From assembly GCA_016748015.1 (NCBI GenBank), contig JAAOMT010000400.1:1-64000 (forward strand): a DNA stretch of 64,000 nucleotides. The letters are read 5' to 3'. Within the stretch, counting starts at the first letter, position 1, and every line of letters starts with the position of its first letter. Positions 1-12,382 of this stretch are shown here, in pieces. The notes under the pieces are model-generated. The model was not told the origin of the DNA and made no database searches. It saw nothing but the letters and a program-made list of their open reading frames with translations. A program made the position numbers and the translations under genes. This stretch comes from Geosiphon pyriformis. Lineage: Eukaryota > Glomeromycota > Glomeromycetes > Archaeosporales > Geosiphonaceae.

Positions 1-420
1 TTTACCAAACAAGTTGTTAAATATAAAAATAAGTAATAAAATATCATATTGTTAAAGAGTGATTTTAACAATAAAAAGTCTTATCAAAATTTATTTTAGT
101 TATGTTTTATTTTTACAATTCCTTGATAAATTTTTATAATTTTACTTTCAAAACTGGGCATTTGAATACTACACTCTTTTAATAACTAATTGAAAAAATT
201 CTGGTTATATATTTATTAGAGTAGTTTGGTTTCATTCTCATTATTGGTTGTACTTTTAATATATATAAAGAAATGTGACTTCTTTTTTTCCTTTAAAATA
301 TCTAAGACTGATTTTTGCCCAAAAACAAATAATAATAACAATACTTTCTTTTGCTTTTAATAACTTTATCACATACTTTTTTTTGCTTTTCTACTTACTA
401 AAATAGTCTATACATTCATA
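1..420. other. AT-rich stretch, unassigned
   Basis: No open frame or recognisable protein similarity is visible. The LINE homology of the neighbouring minus-strand element fades out near position 420, in the part of ORF2 after the RT catalytic core, so this stretch may be a very degraded continuation of that element or an unrelated flank. Confidence 0.4.
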
Positions 421-3069
421 ATATATTATAATTAATAGCATAATTATAGTAATAAGTGTTCTAGGTAAAAACTATTGTTGTTGTTAAGAAGTTATATAAT
501 CTATAGCTTTTATTTAATAATACTGCTTATCAAAAATAATTTTTTTTAAAACCATATTAGTAAAGAACTTAACATCTAAATGAGTTTTAATTAAACTAGG
601 CTTAAACAAACTTTTAGAAAACAAAAAGATACCAAGATATCTATGAGACTTGTCTTTTTGTACAATTAAGATTGGTTAATCACTAATTAACAATAAAATA
701 TTTTTGACCTTTTGGTTAATAGAAATGACTATTGTCTTTTTATTATTAATTGAAATATCATTAATACTAAAGAATTTATTTACAATGTCCAGTATATATT
801 AAGTTGCAGCCTGACTATTTTCCATTCAAATTGTGTTATCAACAAATACACCAGCAGCCAAAAATGAGGTCAATCTATTTTGGGCCTCTATTCTGTCTGT
901 TTTGGCAACAAACTTAGTGTCAATGTGATAACCACACAAGTCTTTATGTTTTTTAACCTCATATAACAAAAAATCATAAAAGATCTTCCAGAGCAAAGAA
1001 AAAAAAATCTTATCCTAATCTAAACTATCATAAACACAATAATTATTAGTAAGCCCAAAGTCTATTATAATCTAGTTTACTCTATTATTGTAAATACTTC
1101 CAAAAAATTTAATGAAATGCTTGCACATTTTAATTTAATTCAAACTGTTCCTCAAGTAGTGCCAGTTTACAAAATTATAGGCTTTTTTCATATCTTACAA
1201 AACCAGCCAAAGTTCACAACTTTTTTTCAAAACATTTTCAATTACTAAGTCTACCACAAAAATAGAAGACTAAGTAAAAGTACTCTTCAATACAAAAAAA
1301 TTTTCTGAACAGTCTCAATCAAAGCAATTGGTCTGGTATTAATTAAAACTTGCTCCCATTTATAAGACTTAGAAATTATTAATACCTAAGCTTTTTTCCA
1401 AGGACAAAGTACTGATTTACACACTAAACATAAATTTAAAAGATCCAAGAACATCATAAGAACAGAATTATTACATTATTTTTGGAGTTTATTGACAATA
1501 CCAAACAAATTAGCAGTTTTATCATCAAGTAATTCCTTGATTACTTATAGCAATTCATCAAAAATAGTGTTTATAACATTAAAGAAAGCAGTATTATTAA
1601 CATAAGACAGTAGCAAATACTAACTACTCTATTAATCAGAAATTCTATTCATAACTAGTTATTTTCTTGTCCAATTCTTTATTATTGTATTAATCTTAAT
1701 TTTAACTTTATTAGAATTCAGAACCAGTTCATTATTTATCACCAAATAATCCAAGACCATTTTTCAAAAAGGGCATTCTAATACATTTCTGATTGTGTAA
1801 CTTTTATTAATAGTGAAACTTTTTATATGCTTGTTAATAGCCAATCTGATTTTTGATTCTTTAGCTTTCAGAAATTTAACAAGTTTAGAGACTCAGTATA
1901 ATTTTCTTGCACCAGAAAGAGCAGACTTAATACAATTAAAGTTAGTATCAAAATTCAGCAAAACTCCAATTTTGGAGGTTTTTTCACCATCCATAGATGT
2001 CCAACAGCACATTAATGATGCAAACTCAATATTGAGCTCCATATAAAAAAACTTGAGAATCTTAGTAACCAAAACTTCCAGTTTGTAATATTTTAATAAT
2101 TTCTTAGTAAAAACATTATTAAAGTTTTTGAATCACTTTTTTTTAAACACTCCATTAGCTGACAGACACATAACTTTGCAAACAACATCCCACATAGCAT
2201 CCAGATTCAAGAATCTCTTATGTGTAACAAATGCATCTGAAACTATAGCTATATTGGTCATCATAGCTTTCTCGAATTTGGTCTATTTGGCATTATTAGT
2301 ATTTTTAAAATCAAACTTCTAATGGTCTCTATTTGCTTGTTTATAAAGGAAATTTAAATATACATTTAAAAGTTCACAAACTTACTAATATGAACACTAC
2401 TTGGTAATTGGTATTAAAATAGTCACTAATATTCAGAATATTACAACTTATCACAGAATTAATTAGATTTGAAGAAACAAATATGTAATCAATTGTTTTT
2501 TTAATGATTCTTGAATTTTTTCAAGTTGGATTGCTTGTAATCAAACTTCTTAACAGAGAATTAATCAGCCCCAAATCAAGATACTTTTTAACACATTTAT
2601 AAGAACTATTCTTATTGAAGTTACCACTCATAATCACAAAAAAAGATTTGTTTACAGTCTTTATAATCATTAAATTTATCTAATTGGGTTAAGCAAAGTA
2701 TGTTGTTAGAACAGTACCAACATACAATTCTAAGATTGAAACAGAAAACTTATTTTTGAAGAGAAGCTTAATAGACAACAGCTGACCAGCAATCTCAGAA
2801 ATTTTGTATACATGTTATGTCAATACAATATTCATTACAATAGTAATACCAAAATCTAAGTAACAAGAATCCAAACCAGAGATAAATACATGAACTTCAT
2901 CAAATTTTTTAATGATCCACAAACAAACTTTTTTTTTTAGCTTCATTTTAGTAACAATAAAAACCAAATTGTTTATTTCTTTATGCCAATAAATAATATC
3001 TTCTTGCTTAGCAGAATTGTTCATGCCTTTAATATTACATGTGACAATTTTTCAAATCAAAATAGTCAT
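420..3069 (-). pseudogene. LINE L1 ORF2 remnant (endonuclease-RT)
   Basis: ORF2 begins at the ATG inside ATGA (3069 downward) and encodes an exonuclease-endonuclease-phosphatase (EEP) start (KIVTCNIKGMNNSAKQED, about 3040-2990), followed by the rest of the EEP (to about 2450), a linker and RT (about 2000-480). The RT palm reads FVDN instead of FVDD (about 850), so the second catalytic Asp is Asn. Stops are frequent, and several fall on positions that are Trp or Gln in sister copies. This is a non-functional relic. Confidence 0.7.
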
Positions 3070-4893
3070 TAATAAGAAAAGGCATTAGGTTTTAATTCAA
3101 ATTTGTCTATTTTGGTCATTAAGTCATTTATCAAATCAGACAGATTTTTCAAAGTCACTTCTAACTTAACAATATTTGAAAAAGGTGGAGAAATTTTACA
3201 AGTTGTAGTCTTTCTATTAACAATTACACCTGAACTTTTACTCATTGCTATATCTGCTCCTTAATTTTGTAATAAAAAGGTTACTAATGACTAATATTCA
3301 AGACAAGACTGGAGAACTATCAGCCCAAATATGTCCAATCTCTTTGCCAACTTGTTAATTTGTTCTATAAGACTGTCAAGATTATGTTTCAGAACAGCAA
3401 ACTTTTCATTAATGTCTAACATAACCAGCAGAAATGGCTTTATTTCCAAAGAGGAGCCAAAATTTATTGAATTATTTTACACTGAAAAAAGGAAAGAAAA
3501 AGACTTACTAACAATTTTTGTCCAAGAAACACCACCAAAAAAACAAGATAAGCTATAAAAGCTGATTTTTTAACATAAATAACAGCCAGTCTGCATTTAT
3601 CAGTCTCTGAAAAAATTTTACATAACAAGTTACCAGAAAAAACTTTCCCACCAATGACACATTCTAATAATATATGACCAAATTTCTCATACTTGATATA
3701 CTTGGCAGAAACAAGGCACAATTAATGCAAATTAGTGTTTTTTAAAACTGGTGTGATTCTTATAATAATATTTAGTAACTTAGCAAAATCAAAACAGACA
3801 ACTGCACATTTAACTCTTGTATATATAACTAGATGACAATCAATGACACATGTTTTTCTACTAACTAAATCAATAAAACTTTAAATATTATGAGTATTTG
3901 TTTCCACAAACAACATGTAGAGCAACACCTTATAATTGTTTTTAGTATTCCAAAATTTTTTGTTTTTATCAGTTCTTGTAACATACACAGTATCTTTTCC
4001 AATTAGAATAGACCACTTAGCTGTAACCAAATCAGTGTGATCCAAATGCTTAAATTCAATCACAGTCTTTTGTCATAGTCCCACCAACTGCATATTGATT
4101 GACTTAATTTGTCCAAACTTGGATAGTACAACATATACTGTCTTAGTTGACATCTCAATTGGAATTTTTTTTATTATCACAATCAATACTTAGCAGATTT
4201 TTTAAGATTGGTATTTACAGAGATATTTCTGGCCTTTGCCAAATTAGTTGCTTGCACCAAACTGGATTTGGAAGTAAACATTGCTCTAATAATTCTAGCA
4301 AATTTTGAGAGAGTAGAGGCTTCTCTAAAACCATTAACTTTTGAAAATAATTTTCTGACCACTACCAGCTTTTCTTGAAAAGACTTTTCAATTACTTTAT
4401 TCAAACCAATATTCAGAGCAAATAACTTTCTAATAAGAATATTGACTAAATTCCTTAAAGGAGGGGGAAGATTTAGTGGAGCATTTAAAAAGATATTATC
4501 ATTATTATTACTATTACTCAAAAAGTTGATTTTTTTCAAAGACTTCTCCAGAGCTTTTTTGGTCTTAACATGTGAACTTTTAGATGTCTGATTAGTATCT
4601 CTACTATTTAAAAAGGCTTTATTACTATAGTTAAAGCTTGTTTTCTTAATTAAACACTTTTTTTTTATGTTAATACTATCTGATTCAATAGTGTTACCAG
4701 TTTTTAATCTCCAAGAGTGATCACTAAAACTCTTAACAAAAACTCTTTTGGCTTCAATATTGTCTTTTAAGACACCACTTTTTTTCTTTTTTCTTAATAA
4801 TACAGGCTTGACAATCTTAACATAACTAGCTTTCATAATAAATTTTTTCAAAACAGCAATATTAGAGCCAACAGTGGCCTTGTAATCAAGCAA
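3067..4893 (-). pseudogene. LINE L1 ORF1 remnant (RNA-binding Gag-like protein)
   Basis: An uninterrupted 236-residue piece covers 4893-4183: a Lys/Ser-rich N-terminus, then a segment aligning with the LINE L2 ORF1 (FALNIGLNKVIEKSF..., KLFSKVNGF, MFTSKSSLVQATNLAKA). Further fragments continue at about 4063-3881 (AKWSILIGKDTVYV, the inter-RRM stretch) and 3721-3464. The zinc-knuckle region is eroded: a cysteine of the CCHC motif appears to be Tyr. The reading frame ends at an ATGA that overlaps the ORF2 start (3066-3069). The Trp in AKWSILIGKD is useful because the same position is a TAG stop in copy L2. It is probably a nucleic-acid-binding ORF1p; no function is retained. Confidence 0.75.
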
Positions 4894-5004
4894 AAATGGT
4901 TTGAATTTATTATACTAAATAGTAAAATACTTCTTTCCAAAAAACTTTTTAAAAAACTTTATTAGGCTCTTTTTTAGGAATTTAAGATAAAAAAAAGAAA
5001 AAAG

Positions 5005-5147
5005 TTTTTTTTTTTTTTTATTTTATTACGTTTTATGAGTGAGGTCCAAACACTACCTAGAGCTATACATCAAAGAAATGACATAAACTAAGTGTGAATC
5101 ATGCTCTTTCTACACGTGACCAGCCACTCAGGCCGATCAGGACAATA
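5005..5147 (-). other. LINE L2 3' UTR and poly-A tail
   Basis: After the ORF2 stop come about 125 bases and then an A tail (plus-strand T run 5005-5019). The UTR contains a block beginning TGATCGGCCTGAGTGGCTGG that is recognisable, with transitions, in LINE copies C, D and E just before their own tails. It is a candidate recognition site for the element's own reverse transcriptase. Confidence 0.7.
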
Positions 5148-8100
5148 CTATGCAGCTATATGTACCAAAACAGAATTATCAACACCAGAAAAGAAAAAAC
5201 ATTGTTTATGAAAGCCAAAACAAACGCCAAGAGCTTCAGCCATACCAAGTAGCCTAACAATGCCAGCCGAGAACCTAGAAGCCGAGCCAAAAACCAAGAC
5301 AGGAACTGAACCATCAAGTGGGATAAGATAATTTTTTTCCATGAATGCACGATGCTTAACCCGAACCAACCAAATATCATTTCTAAAAGCAAAACTAAGA
5401 AAATACACAAACTCAACAATATTCGAACTAGCAATCTTGTGAGATTTGAAAACAGAGACAGCTTCATGAAGCCACTCACTAAAAACAAACCCTTTAAAGA
5501 AAGCTGTAAATACAGAGACATCAGAGGCACAAGAAGACAACAGTTGCAGCATGCAGGAAAAAAAGAGAGACAGGCCAGAAAGCACCCTCCAAGATTTTGA
5601 ACATGTATTCAGTATCTGAAGACATGCAGAGTCATCAACCTTGCAAGAGAAAGCATGATCTGATGTCTCTACCTCACCACAATATAAGCATAATACGCTG
5701 GGGTATCTTCTGTTATATAGGCATTTACGAACAGCAACAGGCAGCCAGTGGTGCAATGCCTTCATGAAAAAACTGCATGCATCTGCTGTGGGCTTGCTAG
5801 TGTGACCAGCAGCCATGTGTGAATCAGGATGCCATACCAGTAAGAAGCAGAACCAATCAATGTCCGTGAACAAACTGGCAAGCAGAAATTTAAAACCAGA
5901 ACTAACCTCCCAATGCGCATAACTGACAGAACAAAAAATATCGTGAACAAAATGCCTAGAATTGCCAAAAACAGCCCCACCGTCTGCCAACAAGAAGTGC
6001 GCATGCAATTGAGAAGGAAGGAACCAGCCCAAGTGAGAAGAAGCCCCAACTATAGCATCAGCATGTTCATTTCCAATCACACCAGAGTGACCTTTTACTT
6101 TGTGCCATTCAACCATCAAATTTTTGCCATGAATAATGTTTACAATATGCTGGCATTTGACCCAACAACAATTGCAAAAATCCAGACGCACTAGACCCAA
6201 TTCCGACTTACAGGCATCTAAAGCAGCTTGACTATCAGAGAACAGATGAACAAAACTAGAACAGAGGACACACTCCAGTGCCAGTGCAATAGCTTGCATT
6301 TCCGTCAAAGTAGAAGACAACAGACCTGAAACTCTAACACCCAAACCCAGATCAATGTCACTGAAAAAAACTCCAGCCCCAGCCGTGCAATTCTCGGTAC
6401 CAAGATTTGTTAGAGACCCATCCATATAAACAGAAATACTACTAGAAAGAACTTGGGAAAGCTGATCACGAACCAACACAAAGCCAGGAGAGGCGAGAAT
6501 ACTCTGAAGACTTACATTAACCAAAGCAGGAGAAGGGGCACAAGGAGAAAACGTACCAGACAAGAACTCGACAGAAAGCATAAACCATTCAGGAGTTGGG
6601 CCACAGAGATCCAACCTCTTTCATTGCTTGAATTTGTACCAGTTAAACACGGCACCATGATGATCATGGAGTTGGTCAACAAAGGCAATATCATATTGCT
6701 GGAGTAAAGGAAGGAACCTGACAAATCTAGACTCACCAAGAACAGTAGACATGGGTATCCCACCACAAAGCTGAAATGGACTATCAAAAAAACCACTCAA
6801 AGATAAATTGCAATCAAAGAGAACACAAACAACTCCCACTAAGAAGTTATTCAAAGAGCTGACTTGAACATGAACAGGAACACTCAAAGAATAAACAGAG
6901 CACTAGCACGAAACTTGTAAGTCATAAGACCTGTAGGAGAAAAGGTGACCCAGGATTCCCACTGAGTTTGTAAAACAAATAAGGGAAGTGACTTTACTCT
7001 CCAATTGAATCTGGACAAAAGATTTCAACCCATAGAATGAAAGGTGATGAATCGTGTCACTAGGAAAATCAAGAGGTAATTCAGACTTGGATTTCAAGCC
7101 TCTATGAATCAAAACATTCCACTTATTACACACACTGACAGGAACAAAACTAAACTGAGTTCTATAACCAATGATGGGGTGGAGGACAGCTGACATTAAA
7201 TATAGAAATTGTTTGTCCAATACGGTCTTTTTTAAAACCAAGTTGATAAAAAAACAAACATCTGAATGTGCCTTTGCCAAGCTGGGCTTTGACAGACCCT
7301 CAGATGACACAAAGATACCCAGATAATAATGTGATTCACCTGATTTAGCTATTGAAATAGGAGACCCACTAATGAAAAGAGAAGGTGCACTGGCATGGCT
7401 ATTAATTGAAATGGCCACTGTCTTATCATTATTAATAGAAATATCATTAATGTGGAAAAATTCACTAGCCACATCAAGAATGTGTTAAGTAGCAGTCTGA
7501 CTGCTACCCACCCAGATCATATCATCCACAAAAGTGCCAGCAGTGAAGAAAGACAACAAACCAGTCTGAGACTCCACACGGCTTGTCTTGGCAACAAAAT
7601 GAGAGTTTAACCTGTAACCACACACACTTTACTGTCTCTTAACTTCGCACAAGAGAGGATCATAAAATATACGCCAAAGAAGAGATGAAAACACCTTCCT
7701 TTGGTCCAAGCCATTGTGTACATGATAACCATCCATCAACCCAAAATTAGTTATAACCTGAATGGTGTAACCACCATGAATATTCCCAAAAAACCTAATA
7801 AACCTGCAGCACATTTTTATTTTAACCAAACTTTTCTTAAGATGATCCCAACCAACTGAGTCATATGCTTTTCGCATGTCTTGTAGAACCAGCCAGAGCT
7901 CCCAGTTTTTTTCAAGAGCATTCTCGATCACTGAACCAATCACAAAAATGAGAGACTGAGTTGTAGTGCCTTTGAGAACTGAAAAATTGTCCCCATAAAG
8001 AATGTCAAACTTGCTACATGCCAAAGAAATCTTATCAGAGAAAATCTTGAAAAGAATTTTTCGAGCCGTCTCAATCAAAGCAATAGGATGAGTGTTTGTG

Positions 8101-9825
8101 AGCATGTCCTCCCATTCATAAGGTTTGGGAATCATTGACACCCAGGCTTCTTTCCAAGCACTGGGCACAGACTCACCACAAAGACAAGAATTAATGAGCA
8201 CCAAGAGCATATCAAGAACAGATTTGTCACAGTGCTTCCAAAGTTCATTGAAAATGCCTGAGAGACCAGCAGCCTTCCCGTCAGGTAGGTCAGAGACCAT
8301 GCCAAACATCTCATCAAAACTAACACAGCTCATCACATCTGAAAAAGCACCATCAAACACGTAATCCAAAGGCCGATATTGGCAAGACCAATTTCCCGGA
8401 ATGTTAAAAACCACTCCATGTTTACGAGTCCACCCCTCCATAATCTTATTCACTTTTTTTTTAACAGGATCAGGTTCCAAATACAGCTCATCACCAATGA
8501 CCAAATGATCCAAAACCATCTTGTAGAAAGGCCTCTCCAAGACACTTCTAATAGTATGACCCTTGTTAGATTCAAAGCTCTCCATCCTCTTATCAATAGC
8601 AGATCTGATTTGTGAATCTTTAGCACGTTTTGATTCTGACAACTTTGAGGCATGATAAGACTTCCTGGCTTTGGACAGAGCTGAACGAATGTCATCAAAA
8701 GGAGACCTAGAGAGAAAAAGAGATCTCACTACAGCAGCACCAGCAGAATCAAGTGATTCCCAAGTATTAAGCAGCGATACGAACACCTCACAATCAGTAG
8801 AATAGGAAGCCTTGACCAACTTGGACACCAAAAGTTCTAACTTATGAAACTTGGATGAATGCTTAGTGAAAACGCCATCATAACTTTTAAACCATTTTTT
8901 CCTGAAAACTTCACTCACCAAAAAGCTCATTGTTTTCTGAATAGCATTCCACATCACATTCAAATCTGACAGTTCCTTGGTGGCCAAAAAATCATCAAAG
9001 AACATGGCAGCATTCACTGCTGTGGCCTCCCTGAATCTCAATCACAAGGCAACACCAGCATCCTTAAAATTGTACTTCCAACAATCTCTATTGGCCTGCT
9101 TGTGAACAGAACACAAATGTGTATCCAAGAGACCACCTAAACCAATCAATGCAGAAATGGCATGATAGTCAGTATCAAAGAAATCAGACACATCCAGAAC
9201 ACCACAATCCACAATAGCATTGACCAAATTGGGAGACACAAAAAGATAATCAATTGTTTTCATCACATCCTGGGAATTACTTCATGTTGGAACTTTCACA
9301 AACAGACTACTGACAAAAGAGTTGACCAGATCCAAGCTACCACACTTTCTGAAACTGGTGCTTCTACACAAACCATCTTCATTGAAATTACCACCTAAGA
9401 CCACAAAAAATAATTCATTCACAGCACTAGCAATCAAAACATTCATGTCATCGGCCTGAGAAGAGCGCACCGAAGCCGATGCGCCAGCATACAGACCCAA
9501 AATAGAAACTGAGAGTTTATTCCTAAAAAGCAACTTGACAGAAATAAGATGACTAGGGACCTCAGAAACTTTGCACACGTGCTTGGCCAGAGAATTGTTT
9601 ATAACAATCGCCACCTCAGAACCAAGATGACCAGAATTCAAACCAGAAATAAAAACTGAATTTGCTAGCAATCCAAGGCTGAACCTTATCTTTTAACTTT
9701 GTCTCAGTAACAATTAAAACTAAATTGTTTTTATCTCTGTGCCAACGTATAATGTCCTCTTGCTTTGCTGAATTGTTTATTCCCTTGACATTACATGTGG
9801 CTATTTTCCATACTAAATCATTCAT
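5148..9825 (-). pseudogene. LINE L2 ORF2 (EEP endonuclease, reverse transcriptase, RNase H)
   Basis: It starts MNDLVWKIATCNVKG at 9825. EEP motifs include TETKLK, VSPNL and a DTDYHA near its C-terminal end, but the catalytic GDFN block reads GGNFN, so an Asp is lost. RT follows (9039-6906): LPDGKAAGLSGIFNELWKH, HPIALIETARKILFKI, LQDMRKAYDSVGWDHL (catalytic Asp), GLDQRKVFSSLLWRIFYDPL and the intact palm FVDD near 7530. RNase H lies in 6614-5148: YMDGSL, TEMQAIALALE, FSDSQAALDA and VKGHSGVIGNEHADA carry the D-E-D-H-D residues. A knuckle CLYCGEVETSDHAFSC follows. Defects are a frameshift between 9671 and 9616 and stops at 9282 TGA, 9042 TGA, 7629 TAA, 7485 TAA, 6903 TAG and 6621 TGA. All are explainable as Trp or Gln codons changed by single transitions. 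Confidence 0.9.
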
Positions 9826-11696
9826 TGAGGTATAAAAGAGACTGCAGAACCCGAGCCAGCACACATCTGATCTAATTTCTCCAATACTGAACAAACTAAA
9901 GCTTTGAGAGCCACCAACTTTGACTCCAAGCAGCCCACTTTTGAAGTCAGAATTTTTGAACTACTCGAACTCAAACTTGAGGCACCAGAAGAAACTGAAG
10001 AAGGAGGAATAACCACAGAATCAGGTTCATCTAAAACCATATCCAAACCAAATTTTATATCAACTGAACCAGGGGCAACCAAGAGCTGAGAAGAGAAGGT
10101 GAGAGCCAAGGGCACCAGGCTTAAATTGTCAAGTTTGTCAATAATACTGGACATCTTATCCATGAGAAGTTCCAAAGAGTGCTCCAAAGAAGCAAGACGA
10201 GTTTCCAAAATCAAACTAACAGGACCCACAAGAAATGAGTGACCAACCAAACCTGAGGCGCCAGGAGAAGAGCCAAAACCAGAACCAGAACCAAAGTGAA
10301 AACCATTAGACAAAGATGCTAAAAAGACAACCTGGGCCCATGACTTGCCGCTAAACGCAGCCAGTCTGGAAATAGGCACACTCTTTTTCGCATATAGCTT
10401 GGCCAACTGGAGGCAGTTCTCATTAGAGACAATCTTTTTAAATGACTTGAAAAGTTTAGAAGAATGTGAGATCTCAGCATCACACTCCAGAACAGAATGA
10501 ACAAGTTTCCCACACTGTTCACACTGAACCAGGTCCAATCTAGCCCAAGAAAGTTTCACCCCACCAAAAACAGGCTCCGTACAAAACGCAGACTCCAAAT
10601 CCTTGTCATTTTTAAAACTAACCACAGCACAATGAACCCTATTACCAGTGTCTAAGGATCAATTTATGACACAAGTTTTCCCACCAGCCCCTGCCAAAAG
10701 ATCACCAAGATCATGAGCCATTGTTTCTACCAGCAAAGTAAACAAAAGCACCTTATACCGATCTCTAAATGCCCACGTCTCACAATCCTTTACAGCTTTG
10801 GCCATGCACACAGAATCTTTCCCAATTAAGAATGACTACTTAGCTGCCAACTGATCTGCCTGACTTGATTTGGCAAACTCCACCACAGCCTTCTGTCACA
10901 GCCCAATAAGTTGCAATTGAATTGACACCACTTGACCAAATTTGGATACTGCGGCGATGATCATTTCTTTTGGCGTATCCATGGGAATTTCCTTGATGAC
11001 TATGGCCCGATCTGAACGAACTCCTTGTTTTTTGAGATTGCTGTTTACGATGATCCCTTCTTTTTTGGCCAATGACACAGCTTTCCTTATGCTCTCCTCA
11101 GATGTAAATATCAATCAGATGATCCCTTCAAATTTTGAGGAGGTAGTGGCCCCCCCAAAACCATTGATCTTTGAAAAAATCTTCCTGATTAATTGAGTTT
11201 TCACCATCGCCAATTTGTCTTCAACAGCTGAAAAATTGATATCCAAGGCAAAAAATTTTTTAACTGCCACCTCTACAGGAGTTTTGACGATTTTGGGATC
11301 AATCCAGATCTTATCCAAAGGCATCTTTTTCATAAGGGGGGGCAGAAGGGGCTTCATTTCTTCATCCATCTCAAAGTCAGGAGAACCAATAGGAGAACCA
11401 AAATTCACACCAGTATTTACATGTTTAGCCTTAGAAGTGTTAACGGCTGAATTCAAGAGAGAACCATCAAAACCACCAGACATACTGTCATCACCAGAAA
11501 GACTTTCTACATCAGAGTATACACTAGCACTAGAACCAAACTTCAAAGAAATATCTTTTTCATCACCAGAGTGTTTAATATTACTAAGAGAAGCCTTCTT
11601 TTTTTGTGAAAAAGAACCACTGGCAGGACCATGAAACACACTCTTAGAAGCCTTTTTACTAGACATGCTGCCACTAGAAGCAGCCTTTGAATCCAT
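9822..11696 (-). pseudogene. LINE L2 ORF1 (two RRM-like domains, CCHC knuckle, coiled coils)
   Basis: From ATG at 11696: a Ser/Lys-rich N-terminus of about 120 residues; a conserved block (VEVAVKKFFALDINFSAVED, KIFSKINGF); a first RRM-like fold (RNP2-like AIVIKEIP, RNP1-like QKAVVEF); a second RRM-like fold (KVLLFTLLVE, then CAVVSF); a CCHC zinc knuckle CEQCGKLVHSVLEC (C-x2-C-x4-H-x4-C, about 10525-10480); a Gly/Ser linker; and two Leu-heptad stretches likely to be coiled coils. Four in-frame stops interrupt it: TGA at 11115, 10896 and 10659, and TAG at 10836. At least two align with Trp in sister copies. The likely role is an RNA-binding chaperone that forms the LINE ribonucleoprotein. The terminal TGA overlaps the ORF2 ATG. 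Confidence 0.85.
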
Positions 11697-11811
11697 GACA
11701 AAAGGGTTATTAGTTAAAAAAATATTGATATAATACTAATAAGAGAAAAATAAAAACTTCTTCTTTAGAAAATAACTCGTTGGGGTTTTCTAGGAGTAAG
11801 AGAGAAAGAAG

Positions 11812-12241
11812 TTTTTTTATATAGTTTTTATTGTTATGGTTTTTTTTATATTATTTGGTTTTAAATATTAAAAAAAAATTTATTAAAATAAATAATTTTA
11901 AAATATTTAATAATATTTATAATTTTATAAAATTTTATATAAAATTATTAAATATTTTTAATAAAAACTTTAAATAATCTTAAATATATAAATATAAATC
12001 TGGCTTAAAATATAAGCTAATTTAAATTTACAATTATATGATATTTAAATAAAAGCATTAAATCTAATTTTATTAATAAAAAAATAATTGGTTTATATAT
12101 ATATTTAATAAAAATTTTATACAAAAAACTGTATTAATTATATTAAGTATATAAAAAATTTTAATTATGTGTTTTTATGTAAATTTAATTGAATAATAAA
12201 TTATTATTATTATTATTATTATTAAAAATTTTAAAAAAAAA
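11812..12241. other. AT-rich spacer with (ATT)n
   Basis: Very AT-rich spacer between divergently oriented LINE copies L2 and C. It contains a short ATT microsatellite (about 12201-12223) and no coding potential. Confidence 0.6.
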
Positions 12242-12382
12242 TTTTTTTTTCTCTTGTCAATCTTCTGACCATAATGAGAGTGAAATATATACCAAAATTA
12301 TAGTTTTTTTTTCTTTTTTTCTGTTTTTTCTTTAGTTATTTTTTCAAATACACCTTTATTTATTACAATAAAACCAGTAAGC

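Larger units (their letters stand above)
420..5004 (-). mobile_element. LINE copy L1, degraded non-LTR retrotransposon
   Basis: Read on the minus strand, this is a copy of the family whose best example lies at 5005-11811. From right to left it has a 5' leader, an ORF1 remnant, an endonuclease remnant starting near 3069 and an RT remnant. Matching blocks include the ORF1 phrase around KLFSKVNGF, the endonuclease start TCNIKGMNNSAKQEDII and the RT palm written FVDN. The 3' end (RNase H and tail) is missing or beyond recognition. The 5' end, near 5004, directly abuts the poly-A tail of the next LINE copy. Frames are broken by many stops and small indels, so the copy is dead. Confidence 0.85.
5005..11811 (-). 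mobile_element. LINE copy L2, nearly full-length non-LTR retrotransposon
   Basis: This is the best preserved LINE of the window. It reads right to left: a 5' leader (11811-11697) starting with a pyrimidine-rich stretch, ORF1 (11696-9822), ORF2 (9825-5148), a 3' UTR and a poly-A tail seen as a T run at 5005-5019. Base composition is visibly less AT-rich than its neighbours and CG dinucleotides are still common, so it is probably the youngest LINE copy here. It carries ten in-frame stops and one frameshift, so it is not autonomous as assembled. The domain content (two-RRM ORF1 with CCHC; EEP, RT, RNase H and a CCHC-type knuckle in ORF2) resembles I/Tad-like LINEs. I cannot assign the clade without a tree. 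Confidence 0.93.

Noticed and set aside
5148-11696. TGA read as Trp (recoded genetic code), because many LINE stops are TGA at Trp positions
   Set aside because: TAA and TAG also occur at former Gln/Trp positions in the same copy, host genes here are read without TGA codons, and catalytic residues are lost as well; mutational decay explains all of it.
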